The notes under the pieces were generated by a model. That model did no database searches. It worked only from the letters and a program-made list of their open reading frames with translations, and had not been told where the DNA came from. Below, piece after piece: positions 1 to 10,211 of a stretch of DNA of 64,000 nt (the first letter of the stretch is position 1; each line of letters begins with the position of its first letter). The translations under genes and the position numbers were made by a program. The stretch is from Platynereis dumerilii (taxonomy: Eukaryota; Annelida; Polychaeta; Phyllodocida; Nereididae), in assembly GCA_026936325.1 (NCBI GenBank), contig JAPTHN010000004.1, positions 9,845,439 to 9,909,438 of the forward strand. Reading direction: 5' to 3'.

Positions 1-480
1 GGGCCAATCAAAAGACAATATTGGTAAAAAGGGGTTTAACCCATATGCAAATTATGTCATTATAAGACATGTCAGTGATTCTGGATGCATTTATAAGTTA
101 TTGATCCCCAAAGGTGTTAATTGTTATATTGCTGCATCAAAGAGACCTGAGATTCCTGAGTTGGTATAGCCCTTTAGGTTTGGGCCAAAAATCCCCAGCA
201 TAGTACTTGGGTAAACAATTAAGATATATTGACTAAAAAGGGGATCTTTGTACTAGGAGATTACAAAGATTCTATACAAAGGCCCTTAAACAAAAGGTAA
301 ACTTAAATGATTACAGGTCTCTGAAATTAGGCAATCTATCAGTAATGCATTGATGTTAAAGTAAATGTAGATCCAAGGTAAAATACAGATAGAGAGATTT
401 AGATATTACCCAACAATTAACATGCAATCATTATACTCATAATATACAACAATAGTGGGGCCATCTTTTACAAGGGGTAC
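1..480. other. No gene seen; probable intron of receptor copy A
   Basis: AT-rich sequence without a convincing open frame. The first exons of receptor copy A lie to the right on the minus strand, and in copy B the next large exon is about 2.5 kb further along, so this stretch is best read as intron. The rest of copy A would be beyond the left edge. This is inference from the copy B layout. Confidence 0.4.
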
Positions 481-1443
481 CCCAGGGTGACTGCCAGAGA
501 AATTGCAATGCCACAATGCATTTCCCTATGCATCTTATTTAACCATTCAGGTATCTGTAGATGTCCAGAGTGGTGCAAGTTTTTGAACAGCAGATAATAT
601 TGCACCATCAGAGACTGGATTTATCTCGTTTTTGCCATGAAAATGGCATTAATGACAGCATAAAAGGTCAGGATTTCACAGGAATATTATTAGACCATCG
701 CCTTATCTCTTTGGATACAGCTCTTAAATCTATAGAGATGTTGTCAAATAAAGAGAAGCTAATCTTATGGATGTATACGAAGTAATGTTTACATTTCTCT
801 ACTCGGATGGTCCATCTTAAATTTAAATTGCACTCTACATAAGCCATGTTAATGTTATCAGCCATTCAAGAGGCCATAATGAGTAAATAATGTATTCCAG
901 AACTTGACAGAATGGATTATTCAAGTTTTCATCCTCAAAAACTTAGATCTTCATGTTTTGTTTTGCATGAGAAGTTGAGAACCATACTGGCAGTAAAGTT
1001 ACAAAACGATCTGCTTCTGACGGCCAAATTGGATGCCATATTGAAAACAGACATAATATTTTTAAGACTTCAATGAAAATGTAATAACTGAATTTACTAC
1101 TCCAAAAATACCCTACATAGTCAGTTTTGTTAGTTTCTGAAGCTAAGAAACACATTATGATGTCATTAATGCAATTTCCATGGCGAAAAACGATCTAAAT
1201 CCCGTCTCCGACGGTGCAATATATAGTCAGTTGTAGCAAAAATTTGCTTCACTCTGGACACCTACAGGCACCAGAATGGTTATACGATGCTTAGGGTAAT
1301 GCATTGCGGCATTGGGATTTTTTTTGGCAGGGGGGTACACCTTGCCAATTTTTTCAAGACCCGGATTTTTTTTTTTCATTCTAATCTTTTATTTCTAAAT
1401 CATGTGTTATGTAGAAAAAGTATTCTTCTGCAAAATGGCTCAC

Positions 1444-1476
1444 CTTCGACGATTGGAAATGTACCGAGCTGCTTCA
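1444..1476 (-). other. Candidate 33-nt micro-exon, receptor copy A
   Basis: On the minus strand a 33-nt stretch is bounded by CCAG and by GTGAGC. It would start and end in phase 1, the same phase as the end of the preceding exon (1710-1923), and reads V-KQLGTFPIVE-G. It is unchanged in copy B (37147-37179). The polypyrimidine tract before the acceptor is weak, and the surrounding tract is conserved anyway, so conservation is poor evidence. The donor is good. Optional exon at best. Confidence 0.25.
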
Positions 1477-1709
1477 CTGGTTGCATTAAATTTTATGCTG
1501 CGGGACAATTGATCAAAAACATTCCTGTGACTATCAGTCATAAAAACCTTTACTAGAAGATCACCCTGTAGCAAAACAAAAGTACCACAATAATTTCATT
1601 GAAAATGGCAGATACATTTCTGGATTTCACAGAAGTAATAAAATGGATCATGTCCGTTGAAGCTAGCAGATATCTGCAACCACTCCACTATATATTTGGT
1701 TTTTTTCAC

Positions 1710-1923
1710 CTACATTCCAGGGTTGTTCCACTTGAGTCTTAGTCCAATTCTTTAAATCTTGTTTGAACGGTCCTTTTATTCCGCATTGACGATGATTATT
1801 TGCAGTACCATTTGCAAAATCCAGGCATATTTGGAAGTTGTGTTCACGGCCATTGATCAACTCATGTTGTGGGTCTGTGATTTCGTCCAAATGTATGTGA
1901 ACGGTGTATGAGGCGAGTGTGGT
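1710..1923 (-). CDS. Receptor copy A, exon 2: MNNL-like N-terminal region (partial gene)
   Basis: 214-nt exon on the minus strand with acceptor TTTTTCAG before 1923 and donor GTGAAA after 1710. It enters in phase 0 from the signal-peptide exon and leaves in phase 1. It encodes 71 residues with the core NFQICLDFANGTANN, a second Cys (QCGIKGPF) and several potential N-glycosylation sites. In copy B the same exon is followed by DSL modules, and a sequence of the type FRVCLK....C.FG just before DSL modules is the hallmark of the Notch-ligand N-terminal domain. The MNNL reading is therefore inference from position and pattern, not a clear family match. Two extra codons relative to copy B keep the frame. 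Later exons are outside the window. Product: extracellular N-terminus of a membrane receptor or ligand. Confidence 0.65.
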
Positions 1924-2123
1924 CTGAAAAATATGTGACCAAGAAGGCAAAGGGTGACACTGGTTTATCTGAGGATACCAAGTTAATGAAAGGGTGCAAG
2001 GGGTGTATCTTGTCATGAGGCCCAGTGAATGGAACAAAGGATTACGCGAGATTTCATTTCATCATTGATAGATTGTAGTCAGTCTTTGTTTCATAAAGAA
2101 TGCATCCCACGAATACTACTTAC

Positions 2124-2196
2124 CTTGCATGAACAAAAGATAATGGATGCCAGAAGTAGGATCTTCATCTTGAATTTACCTCTCAAAGGACTTATT
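2124..2196 (-). CDS. Receptor copy A, exon 1: signal peptide
   Basis: Minus-strand exon with acceptor TCATTTCAG before 2196 and donor GTAAGT after 2124. The start ATG is at 2168, preceded by a 28-nt leader. It encodes MKILLLASIIFCSCK, a short signal peptide with a Lys, a hydrophobic core and small residues at the end. It leaves in phase 0, which fits exon 2. The exon and its flanks are identical in copy B (37822-37894), so the splice sites are conserved between two otherwise diverging copies. The start is chosen because it is the first ATG of the exon and the only one giving a hydrophobic leader. Confidence 0.7.
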
Positions 2197-2235
2197 CTGA
2201 AATGATATTTTTAAATAATTATGACATAACATCAA

Positions 2236-2520
2236 AGGTTTTGGCCCCATAGCATAATAGTTAGCATGTCTGCTCTGTGTGAAAGGAATGCAGATTCAAA
2301 CCCACCCCACCATGTTCTGTTTTTTATCATTTAATAATCACTTTTTGCCCTACCACCGGGAAAATCTAGGTGTAAACAAAGTGGTAGTGCTCTGTAGAGC
2401 AGACAGGCCTGTCGCCAGGAAAAGGAACCCTGGCCTCCCAGTGTCACCGTTACCCTGAAATTAACAGGTTTCAGTCGAGGAAAACTCTGAGGCTCTCCCA
2501 TAGCATCAATATTATTATTA
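2236..2520 (+). repeat. tRNA-derived SINE (copy A)
   Basis: A tRNA-like head with A-box-like TAGCATAATAGTTAGCATG and B-box-like GATTCAAACCC is followed by a body with GTAGAGCAGACAGGCC. The same element is at about 37950-38600 in copy B, where it is interrupted by a MITE and differs in the middle. The head is too degenerate for a working tRNA gene. Confidence 0.6.
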
Positions 2521-3070
2521 GAAACACTTTGACAAGCACAGAAGCAATCCAGAAGTGCAATTTTTAAAATATGTCACTGATTGTCTTGGGCCATGGTGGC
2601 TTCACACTTTGAAGCACTTTAGTCAATAGACCAATTTCACGGATGGTTCTCCCAGTTTACACTTGGGAAAAAGTGGTGCTTGATGTCAGAATACTTAAAT
2701 CCCATTGGCTGATAGATTTCCCACCTTTGCCTCCCATTGGTCCAGGCAACGTGACTTCAAGAGCTCTGGAGTATTTTCAGTGCATTTTAATGTAAATTTG
2801 AGGCTTTATAACTTGTTAATTCTTTTAGATTAAGTTTTGAAACTGGTGTTTTTGGATTTAAAGTGTATACAGCTCTTATGTTTGGAAAGAAAATTAAGAG
2901 CCATATATAGAATTACAAAAAAGTTATTTGGGGCCAATGTTCTAGCCATTCATTGAAATAGGTATATTGCAATTCACACATCTTCCATAAACTTTCTCAA
3001 TATCAATAAGTCATGCCAACTTTTGATAAGATATTTCATTAATTCCCAATTTAGTTAATTGTATCTCTAA

Positions 3071-3807
3071 TGCCCCAGTCTCACGGAACGTTACGGAGAA
3101 CTATTTAAATCGGCGTCGAAGTATTTCCTGGTAATTGGATGAATTTGGGTGATCCGCCGTCGACTTTTCACATCCCCCCAGGGGAAGTTTTTGTTCCCCT
3201 CACGGGTTCCTAGAAATGGAAAAACTTCGCCGTGGATGTCAAAAAAGATTCAACAGGTACAAACTTTTTTTTTCATGACGGAGGAACAGAGCCCAAAATT
3301 TCCTTGATTTTTGATGTCCGGCGTGGATTTTTTCAGTGAGAATGTCTCAAAAACATCTCCGGCGGGATATTAGGACATCCCCTGCCCCTGAGGGGACCTC
3401 TCCTGCCCCCGCGGGGACCTTTCCTGCCCCCGCGGGGACCTTTCCTGCCCCTGGGGGGACATTTGAAGCCTCGCCGGCAGTTTTTGACATCTCGCCGCGG
3501 TGAAATAGGTTCCCTGAGGGGCAGTTATAGGTTCCCTGAGGGGTACTTTTTATATCTCGGGGCGATATAAAAGTATCCCTCAGGAGGAGGAAATTCCTTT
3601 CCCCCGGCGAACTTTTGGGGACAGCGTACAACTTTTCTTCCCTGCAGTGAACAAAAAGAACCCCGCCGTGATATGCTTTTAATTAATTATGTAATGGTTT
3701 TATAAATATTGTATGTCGCCGGGATGGTCATTTTTTTCCTAGAATTCAACTCAAGCTACCCCTCAGTGGTAAAAAAGTTCTCCGTAACGTGCCGTGAGAC
3801 TGGGGCA
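3071..3807. mobile_element. TIR element, Harbinger-like (TAA target)
   Basis: 737-bp element with inverted ends of about 30 bp starting TGCCCCAGTCTCACGGAACG and flanked on both sides by TAA. A 3-bp TAA/TTA target is typical of PIF/Harbinger. The interior is GC-rich and holds about three tandem 24-bp units with CCTGCCCCCGCGGGGACC (about 3384-3470). No transposase is seen, so it is non-autonomous. It is absent from duplicated copy B. Confidence 0.75.
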
Positions 3808-3810
3808 TAA

Positions 3811-4440
3811 GTAATTTTAATTATTTGTCTCGTAAGCAGTTAATTTTATATTGTGCAATGAATACAAAATTGTATATAATTTCTCCATACGATGGAACAA
3901 ACTAACATGAAAACAAAGTAGGAATGATGCTTCAGGAGTGCATTTAAAAAAGGAAACAAATTTGACATGTTGATTCACTTGGTTAAAATTGCAACATGAA
4001 AATGAATTATGTCTAAATATTGCAAGTGAACTACAGTGGTTCCCTACATATATTTTTTAATCTCTGACTGAAACAGTCTTGGTTGTTGTGACTTGTGAGA
4101 TAACCTTCTAAGACCTTACTGTGTCGCGAGACATATATATTTGGGGCACCCCAACAGAAACCCAGAAACGATTTGCAAAAAATAACTTCAAAATTCATTA
4201 TTCGCAGGGCAGCCAGCACAAAGCCCGCCACTAATTTGCTCAGCCAGCCATCACCAGTGAATTGCCCAGCTAAGCAGCTAGCTAGCTGATTTCTTTGGCA
4301 GCCAGCTGATTTGCATATTTTTTGTTGGGTCCCATGTCTAATAACTACCGATTATATTTTATAAATGGAAATGTTTTAGGTGCCGGTTGTAGTTGATTCC
4401 CTTTGCAGATCAAAAAACATAATCACACAATTGTAATAAT
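3811..4440. other. No gene seen
   Basis: AT-rich sequence specific to copy A of the duplication. A run of CAGCTAGCTAGCTG-type and GCCAGC repeats lies at about 4210-4310. Nothing else was recognised. Confidence 0.4.
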
Positions 4441-4474
4441 ATCAGTATCGTTTTTTAATAAAGATACCACTCAC

Positions 4475-4525
4475 CTCCATTTACATACATCCATCTTCAC
4501 ATGCTGGGATACTTTGCTGCTTCAC
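4475..4525 (-). other. Candidate 5' leader exon, receptor copy A
   Basis: On the minus strand the sequence ending ATGTAAATGGAG is followed by the consensus donor GTGAGT at 4474. The tract is almost identical in copy B (donor at 38773), while sequence further out diverges. It lies about 2.3 kb upstream of an acceptor that opens the signal-peptide exon inside the leader, so a non-coding first exon is expected. The transcription start cannot be seen; the right boundary is arbitrary. Confidence 0.45.
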
Positions 4526-4794
4526 ATTAGAATTAAATCTTTTCACCTAAAATATCATTAGTTTCCTTGTATTTTTCTAACATTTAATCTTCCTGTTTAG
4601 AGTTAATTGACACAGCATGAAATGTTAATTGGTGATAACGATAATATAATCATTTGGGTGACTTTGATAATCAGGTTTCATGAGTGTATGATGTCATGAA
4701 AGACTCCAACACCAGTAGTACAGAGAAAGAAGGTTCAGACATGACATTAAATGAGGTTCATCCCTGTCAAACATAATACCTTTACGTCTTGTAT

Positions 4795-5210
4795 GAGGGG
4801 CGTTCAGAAAGTTCACGGCTTCTTTTCATATGGCTTCTATTCAATCTAGAACTATGAATTTTTTACAGGATAAAATTCAGCAGTTTTGGAATGGATTCCT
4901 AAAATTTTTCACAATTTGGACATTTGTAAGTCATTCTGTGGATGCGATGGAAACAGAAAGTTTGTCTGGGCGGCACAGGTAATGTTGAGGCAAAAAAAGC
5001 CAATGAGTTGTGGCTGGGAAAGACATCCCTCTCTCACTTGTATTAGTGAGATTGACAATATTTGACACAAGAAATATGATTTTAGCTTCTAAATATACTT
5101 TCAAACACACCAAATGTTTGTATTCTTACACTGAACCCATGTGGGAAAGCACTCATGCATGCAAGATTTGGCAAGAGAGATTCAGGTGGCAGGATGTGAT
5201 TCCTTAACAA
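4795..5210 (+). mobile_element. Possible mariner-type element, one end only
   Basis: TGAGGGGCGTTCAGAAAGTT at 4795 is like the terminal repeats of some mariner elements. No matching inverted end and no transposase were found to the right, so this is at most an eroded left end. The right boundary is arbitrary. Confidence 0.25.
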
Positions 5211-6198
5211 CATCAGGACTTGTGACAAAGCATGGATTCACTGGTGTGAACAAGAGACCTAAAGGGACAGCATTATCCATCCCAGTTATTCCTGTGACTT
5301 ATAGTTTTACATAAGTCCTGGTTTTCCCTTACTTTAGTCACTGTGGGCTATAGTTTCAGGCACCAGAGGAGAAAAGGCTTTGAATGACCAGAATGCTTTC
5401 ACAAAACTTTTGTCTGGAGGGCTTCAAGGAACATGGTTGATAATCATCAATGTCAGAATTTCAGGGCCCAACATCCTAACTTTGTTATGGTTGAAAAGAC
5501 AAATTCAGCGATGTATCATGTATGACACAAGGGTGTACCTTCATTATCAAGCGCCTTTGAAAATTAGACAGAAATCCTGGTTTTTTGCTCATTTACGATA
5601 CCTCGCGGTTCTACGTAACTCAGTTAATATTATATGTATATGAAAAGAAATGGTTTCGCTAGAAAGCCCTGGTCAAGAGCTTCAAAATGAATACCAACAA
5701 GCTATATTTCAAGGCATTTTAATTGGATATAATACCCATTTAGAAGCAAGCGTCAAGGCTCTTTTACAGGATTTTGTTCTGGTTTAAGCATGTTCATGCA
5801 GAATTGATCAATTAACTATTGCAAGTTAATCAAAGCATGCTGATTTCAGATTTAATGGTTTCCAATTCCCACCTCTTTTGGTAAGCCCTGAAAATTACCT
5901 TGAAATTAGACCCAAATATTGCGATTAAAACAATAACTTCCGTACAAAGTTGCTCTTAAAAAATTATACGACATTATTTTTGAAGGTTTTTTTTTTGGTC
6001 TAATCCAATCAGGCTAGCTTTAACAGTGTCATGTATCAAGTCATGTTGAAGTTAATTTTCTCAATGGAGGTGCACAATATTTAAGAAAATGTTAATCATT
6101 AATGTGACTTGGGATTCCATTGAAACTGCCAATCTTTACATTGAAACTGCATGTCAAGCTTTACATCAGTGTCATAAATATTATAGGTCTACAAATAG
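5211..6198. other. No gene seen
   Basis: AT-rich sequence with only short open frames, none with recognisable motifs or splice context. Confidence 0.4.
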
Positions 6199-8204
6199 CA
6201 GTGGCGTAGCCAGGTGGGGGCAAGGTGGGGCAATTGCCCCCCCTCTGGCTGCTATTGCCCCCCCCTCTTGCCCCCCCTCTGGCTTTGGAGTAAAATAAAA
6301 TAAAATAAGCCTGAAATGTCCAGTGCATCACCTGGTTTTACTATTCTGCTTAGGATGGCCTCTACCAAATAGTGTTTCAAACGCTACCCTAATTATTTAG
6401 CGGGCCAAGCGACCAGTGGAGCCAAAAAAGTGCCTCGAAACACCAACTGAACTCTCCCGAATTTGTCAAATTTATTCAACCGTACAGTGAGGCTCTGTAA
6501 AATTGCAATGACAATCCCAGCGTCCAGTGCTTCTTGTGAGCTAAGCTTCTCTGTCATGAAAAGGACAAAAATCTTGTGAAAATTCAATGGCAGATGAGAG
6601 GCTCTCAAACGTAAGAGTCATCCATATTGAATGACAAAGGTCAAATTCATTTGATTTGAATGAGTTTGTAGAGATATTTTCAAACAGGATCATGCTTCTT
6701 AACTCATATCAGAGACTGATGTTGCTACACTGAAATTTAGTGTCTCTATTGCAGGCCTCCTAGAACTCTTTTTTAGAAATCATCCTACTTTTCCTTTTTG
6801 GCCAGTCCTACTTTTTTAAAATTCAGAAATGATAAATTTAGTGAAGTGGCAAATCGTGTCTCTTCATAGGACAAAGTTCAAGCTTTGAGTCAGAAATGTC
6901 AGATATTTGACTGAAAAAAATCTTAAAGCTCATTGTACATTCTTTCGACAAGGTTTTGGACTTAGGGACCGTTCAGAATTTACGACTGGGGGGGGGGTGG
7001 GAGTTTTGGCCAAGGGGGTACTAACTTTTCACACGTGTTTCAAGGGGGGGGGTATTAATTTTTGACAACACTTCCAAGGAGGGGTAAGAAAATTTAACAA
7101 AGAAAAAATGTTAAAAAACACACATAAACTCATTTTATTTGGACTTTTTTACGCGCAAAAGTCCGCGAAATGCCGCGAATCTGTATGCGTGGCCGTGTAT
7201 AACAGTATATATGTGTGTATTGCTTTGTATGTCGCAAGGGGGGGGGGGTACTAAAATTACGCGTGAAACCTAAGGGTGGGGTACTAAAAATCCGCATGTA
7301 ACTCAAGGGGGGGTATCAATTTTTGACGGGAAGTTCCAGCAAAACTCCCACCACCCCCCAGTCATAAATTCTGAACGGTCCCTTATCCTGAAGGAAAAAA
7401 TTGTGTACTTTCAATGGAGGAGTCAAAAATGAAGACAATATCAGATATTCTTGTCCCTTTGTCTTGTTTTTTGGCAAAATATGACTGAAACAGGCTCCTA
7501 CATGACCACAATTAATGATCCTAATTTTTTTGGCCAAACTCTAATTTTTTTTTCTGGAGGGTTGCTAGGAGGCCTGTTATTGTTATTACACTGCTCTGTT
7601 CTAATTAAGGATAGAGATAGTTTTTCATTATTCTGTAAGACACTCTTTACATTCCTATAATATATTTATGAATAGTTTATAGGCCTAGCCTGATGAAAAA
7701 TCATGCAATTTTTCTGTTCTAGTGTGATGACATTGCTATGATATTGATTGCTATGTGATGAGCATTATAACTTTTCTGTTTCTTGTTCAAGACTGAAAGA
7801 ATATTTTCATTGATACCAGAATTCTTGTTTTGATAAAAATGAATGTCACTTTTCTGATGTTTTTCTGTGGTGTTTTCTTCATCTATGGATCCAATCATCT
7901 AGATTCAATATTTAGTGGCATTCAGTCAAGCAAATTTATACAAGATATAATAATAACATAAAATTTAGCAGCAAAATAACTAATTCCTTAAAAAATGAAA
8001 TGTAAATACAACATATAATTAAATTTCTTGCACTACTTCATGGTCAATTTAACTTGTTTAATGATGATGATAATGACCATTGTGGGAGTCATGTGAATTT
8101 TATCTGAAAAATGTCGGTAAATGTCGATAAAGGTCTTGCCCCCCCTCAAGAAGTCCTGCCCCACCCACTGCCCCACCTGTGGCAGATGTCTTGCTACACC
8201 ACTG
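6199..8204. mobile_element. Non-autonomous hAT element with 8-bp target duplication
   Basis: 2,006-bp element starting CAGTGGCGTAGCCAGG and ending GCTACACCACTG, flanked by perfect 8-bp duplications ACAAATAG (6191-6198 and 8205-8212). The ends and the 8-bp target fit hAT. No transposase frame is seen. It contains the Harbinger-like MITE at 6965-7382, and possibly another nested unit with CAGGCCTCCTAG inverted ends at about 6752-7579. The right part of the element is repeated at 18502-18784 by a later tandem duplication. Confidence 0.85.
6965..7382. mobile_element. Harbinger-like MITE (TTA target) nested in the hAT element
   Basis: 418 bp with inverted ends GGGACCGTTCAGAATTTACG and CATAAATTCTGAACGGTCCC, flanked by TTA on both sides. 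Internal G-runs on one strand are repeated (GGGGGGGTACTAA). There is no coding capacity. Confidence 0.85.
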
Positions 8205-8306
8205 ACAAATAGTGGCCAGCATGTCCAATATACAACGTAATTGGAAGCCCCTTGGTGTCAGGAAAGGTTTACATAGTATTTGTAACAGTAACATCAGGCA
8301 CACATA
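7912..8306 (+). repeat. Tandem duplication unit, first copy, left half
   Basis: It matches 18502-18889 almost base for base. It continues on the far side of the 10-kb insert at 18368-18484, so the first copy of a roughly 515-bp duplication is split by that insert. The unit starts inside the hAT element and includes its right end and target duplication. Confidence 0.9.
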
Positions 8307-8695
8307 CACTGTTAGAAATTTCAGTATAATTAATGGTTTTATTCCGTAATTTATACGGTCAAACGGCCGTGATCATGAAACTGTAGAAATTACAGCTTTC
8401 TTGTTGTTATTATAACGTGTTTTATGAATTCACGGTTTAAAAACTGTAACTGAAGACTTAGCCTTGTTTTTGTTTACTGTGCCCTTAAAGAAGCTTTATT
8501 GGCAATGCCTTAAGGTGTTTAAACTTAAGAGCAGTCATTTAATCTCTGGAAGCAGGACTGATGAGACTCATAAGCAAGGTAAGATTACTATTGTTTATTC
8601 ATTTAGCATGCATGATAATGCTAAATTATATTTAATTGCCTATTATTTGATAACTACTGTAATGGTTGTATTGAGGTAATAAAATGGTATGGTTC

Positions 8696-8929
8696 CATAG
8701 CCGTACCGGAGGGGGGGGGGCAGGGGGGCGATTGCCCCCCAAAAGTTTGGGAAACAGTAAGATTCGGATAAAAGGGCTAAACAATTTGGGCAGATGATTT
8801 AATTTAAAATATTGAAAATTAAAAGTTTCCTGGTAATTTCATTTGAAATTGCATTAAATTTATATCTTTAAATTCGGGCAGATGTCGCTCGCCCCGCCCC
8901 CAAAAAAATGCGCGCCCGGTACGTCTATG
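8696..8929. mobile_element. hAT-type MITE, CATAG-CGTACCGG ends
   Basis: 234 bp with ends CATAGCCGTACCGG and CCGGTACGTCTATG, and 8-bp duplications TATGGTTC on both sides. The interior has G- and C-runs next to GGCGATTGCCCCCC. A second copy in the opposite orientation is at 29321-29548. Confidence 0.8.
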
Positions 8930-8949
8930 TATGGTTCCACAACCCACAA

Positions 8950-9118
8950 TATGATATTCCTTGATGAGGATGAATGGGGCTTTACGTCCTCTATTTATGC
9001 ACAAGTTTTTGATAGGTTAATTAGCACAGGAGTAGGACAAGTGGCTCTGCAGGAGCTGAAGTGGAACCCTGGACCCATTGATTGTCAGCCCAACACTCTA
9101 CCACTGAGCTAATCCTCC
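8950..9118 (-). repeat. tRNA-derived SINE, minus copy
   Basis: Minus strand: A-box-like TTAGCTCAGTGGTAGAGTG and B-box-like GGGTTCCACTTC, then a tail with TGCATAAATA and a TAAAGCCCCATTCATCC end. It lies head to head with a sister copy at 9119-9345. Confidence 0.65.
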
Positions 9119-9345
9119 CCCTCCTTAACGAGGGGGAGGGTTGGTCTAGTGGTAACGTGCTGAGCTGCCAATCACTTGGTCCAGGGTTCAAATCCAGCTC
9201 TTGCTGGGTCACCCTGGCCTATTTTGGACGGCTGTTTCAATTATCCTTCGCCTCATTGCCGTGGCCTCCCCTGTCCTTATTAGCCTACCAAGTGCATAAA
9301 TACATGTCGTAAATCCCCAATCATCCATCCACCCTCTCCTTAACG
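9119..9345 (+). repeat. tRNA-derived SINE, plus copy
   Basis: Plus strand: A-box-like TGGTCTAGTGGTAACGTG, B-box GGGTTCAAATCC, then a body with GGCTGTTTCAATTATCCTT and an AAATCCCCAATCATCC end. It is the same family as 8950-9118 and 47380-47530. The head resembles a tRNA but the body shows it is a SINE. Confidence 0.7.
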
Positions 9346-9689
9346 GACTCATTTATTAATCAGTATGAATAAATTATCATTACCCTGTAGACCAGAATAA
9401 CCCAAATGTTACATTCTAATTTGTCTACAATGTTTAAATATTAATAGGCCTACTATGTAAAATATTTTAATTTTATTGTTTTTCTCGCACCATTTATTAT
9501 TTATTTAAATAATTTATTTGTCATTATTTTACGTTTTACATGTGATTATATTTTACACAACTATCAATATGATTTTAAAATAGCTTTGCAGTGAAAGTGT
9601 CACTTAAGGACTGTGGTCTGGGTTTCTTTGGTCATGTTTGCAGACTTAAGACTTAAGAACCGAAGGCAATCAACTCAATAGCAAACTAT
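9346..9689. other. No gene seen
   Basis: Very AT-rich sequence inside the 10-kb element; nothing recognised. Confidence 0.4.
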
Positions 9690-10140
9690 CAACAACAAAC
9701 TTCTAAGTCTATACAAGTTAAAGAGTGTTGTCTAATTTTCAGATTCAAGACAGAGGCTGATTGTGTGAAGTACATGTGTGTGTTAATTGTGCAATGCTAG
9801 TTCATGGAGAGGCCTTTCATGATTGTGTTTCTTCAGGTCTTTGAAGCTGTCAACTCTTGCAAGGTTAGTGACACAACAATATTTTTATGTCTGCTCTCCT
9901 TTCCTCCAAATAATTAATGCTCAAAAACTCACTCATAGTTATATACTATGTCTGCCCTCAACTAGTGAAATATAGCAAAGTAATTTGTTAGTAATCACTG
10001 GGGTTTGCAATATTTCACATAATTATGATATTTGCATTAATTTCCAAATGTAATTGCATGTTTTGCAACAGTTTAACTTCTAAATTCTCTTGGCTTATTT
10101 TGCAAAGCTATACTTATGAATATCCAATGGTTTTTAGCTC
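9690..10140 (+). repeat. Internal duplicated module, copy 1 (partner 12655-13022)
   Basis: It shares TTTTCAGATTCAAGACAGAG, then TTCAGGTCTTT...AGCTGTCAACTCTT and later a TTTCACATA...TTTGTATTAATTT tract with 12655-13022. The first two pieces look like short exons after CAG acceptors; the second ends at GTTAGT or GTCAGT. No protein family was recognised. The copies differ by indels that change any reading frame. Confidence 0.6.
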
Positions 10141-10211
10141 ATCTATTTTCTTTGAAAATGAAGAGCTATTGTGGTCACTCGATCTTCCGCGTCGTCGGCG
10201 TTGTCCTGGTT

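Larger units (their letters stand above)
481..4797. repeat. Segmental duplication, copy A (partner 36374-38975)
   Basis: The block matches 36374-38975 in the same orientation, including the 5' exons of the receptor gene, a tRNA-derived SINE and the leader exon. Copy A is longer because it carries extra sequence at about 2520-4380, including the TIR element at 3071-3807. Copy B carries other inserts (36181-36371 at its edge, 37967-38088). Some tracts are almost identical (about 1280-1500; 2050-2210) and others clearly diverged (1500-2050). Confidence 0.85.

Noticed and set aside
943-1155. Minus frame ETNKTDYVGYFW... as an extra receptor exon
   Set aside because: A one-base difference against copy B (about 36748) breaks the frame, and no convincing splice pair surrounds it.
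3347-3631. 94-codon minus frame with GAGKVPAGAGKVP repeats
   Set aside because: It lies wholly inside the TIR element at 3071-3807 and reflects the 24-bp GC-rich tandem units.
6752-7579. Extra nested hAT element with CAGGCCTCCTAG ends
   Set aside because: The ends are inverted, but the flanks CTCTATTG and TTATTGTT do not form a clear duplication; mentioned only inside the larger element.
9119-9190. Functional tRNA gene
   Set aside because: A and B boxes are present but the arms do not pair well and a SINE body follows.
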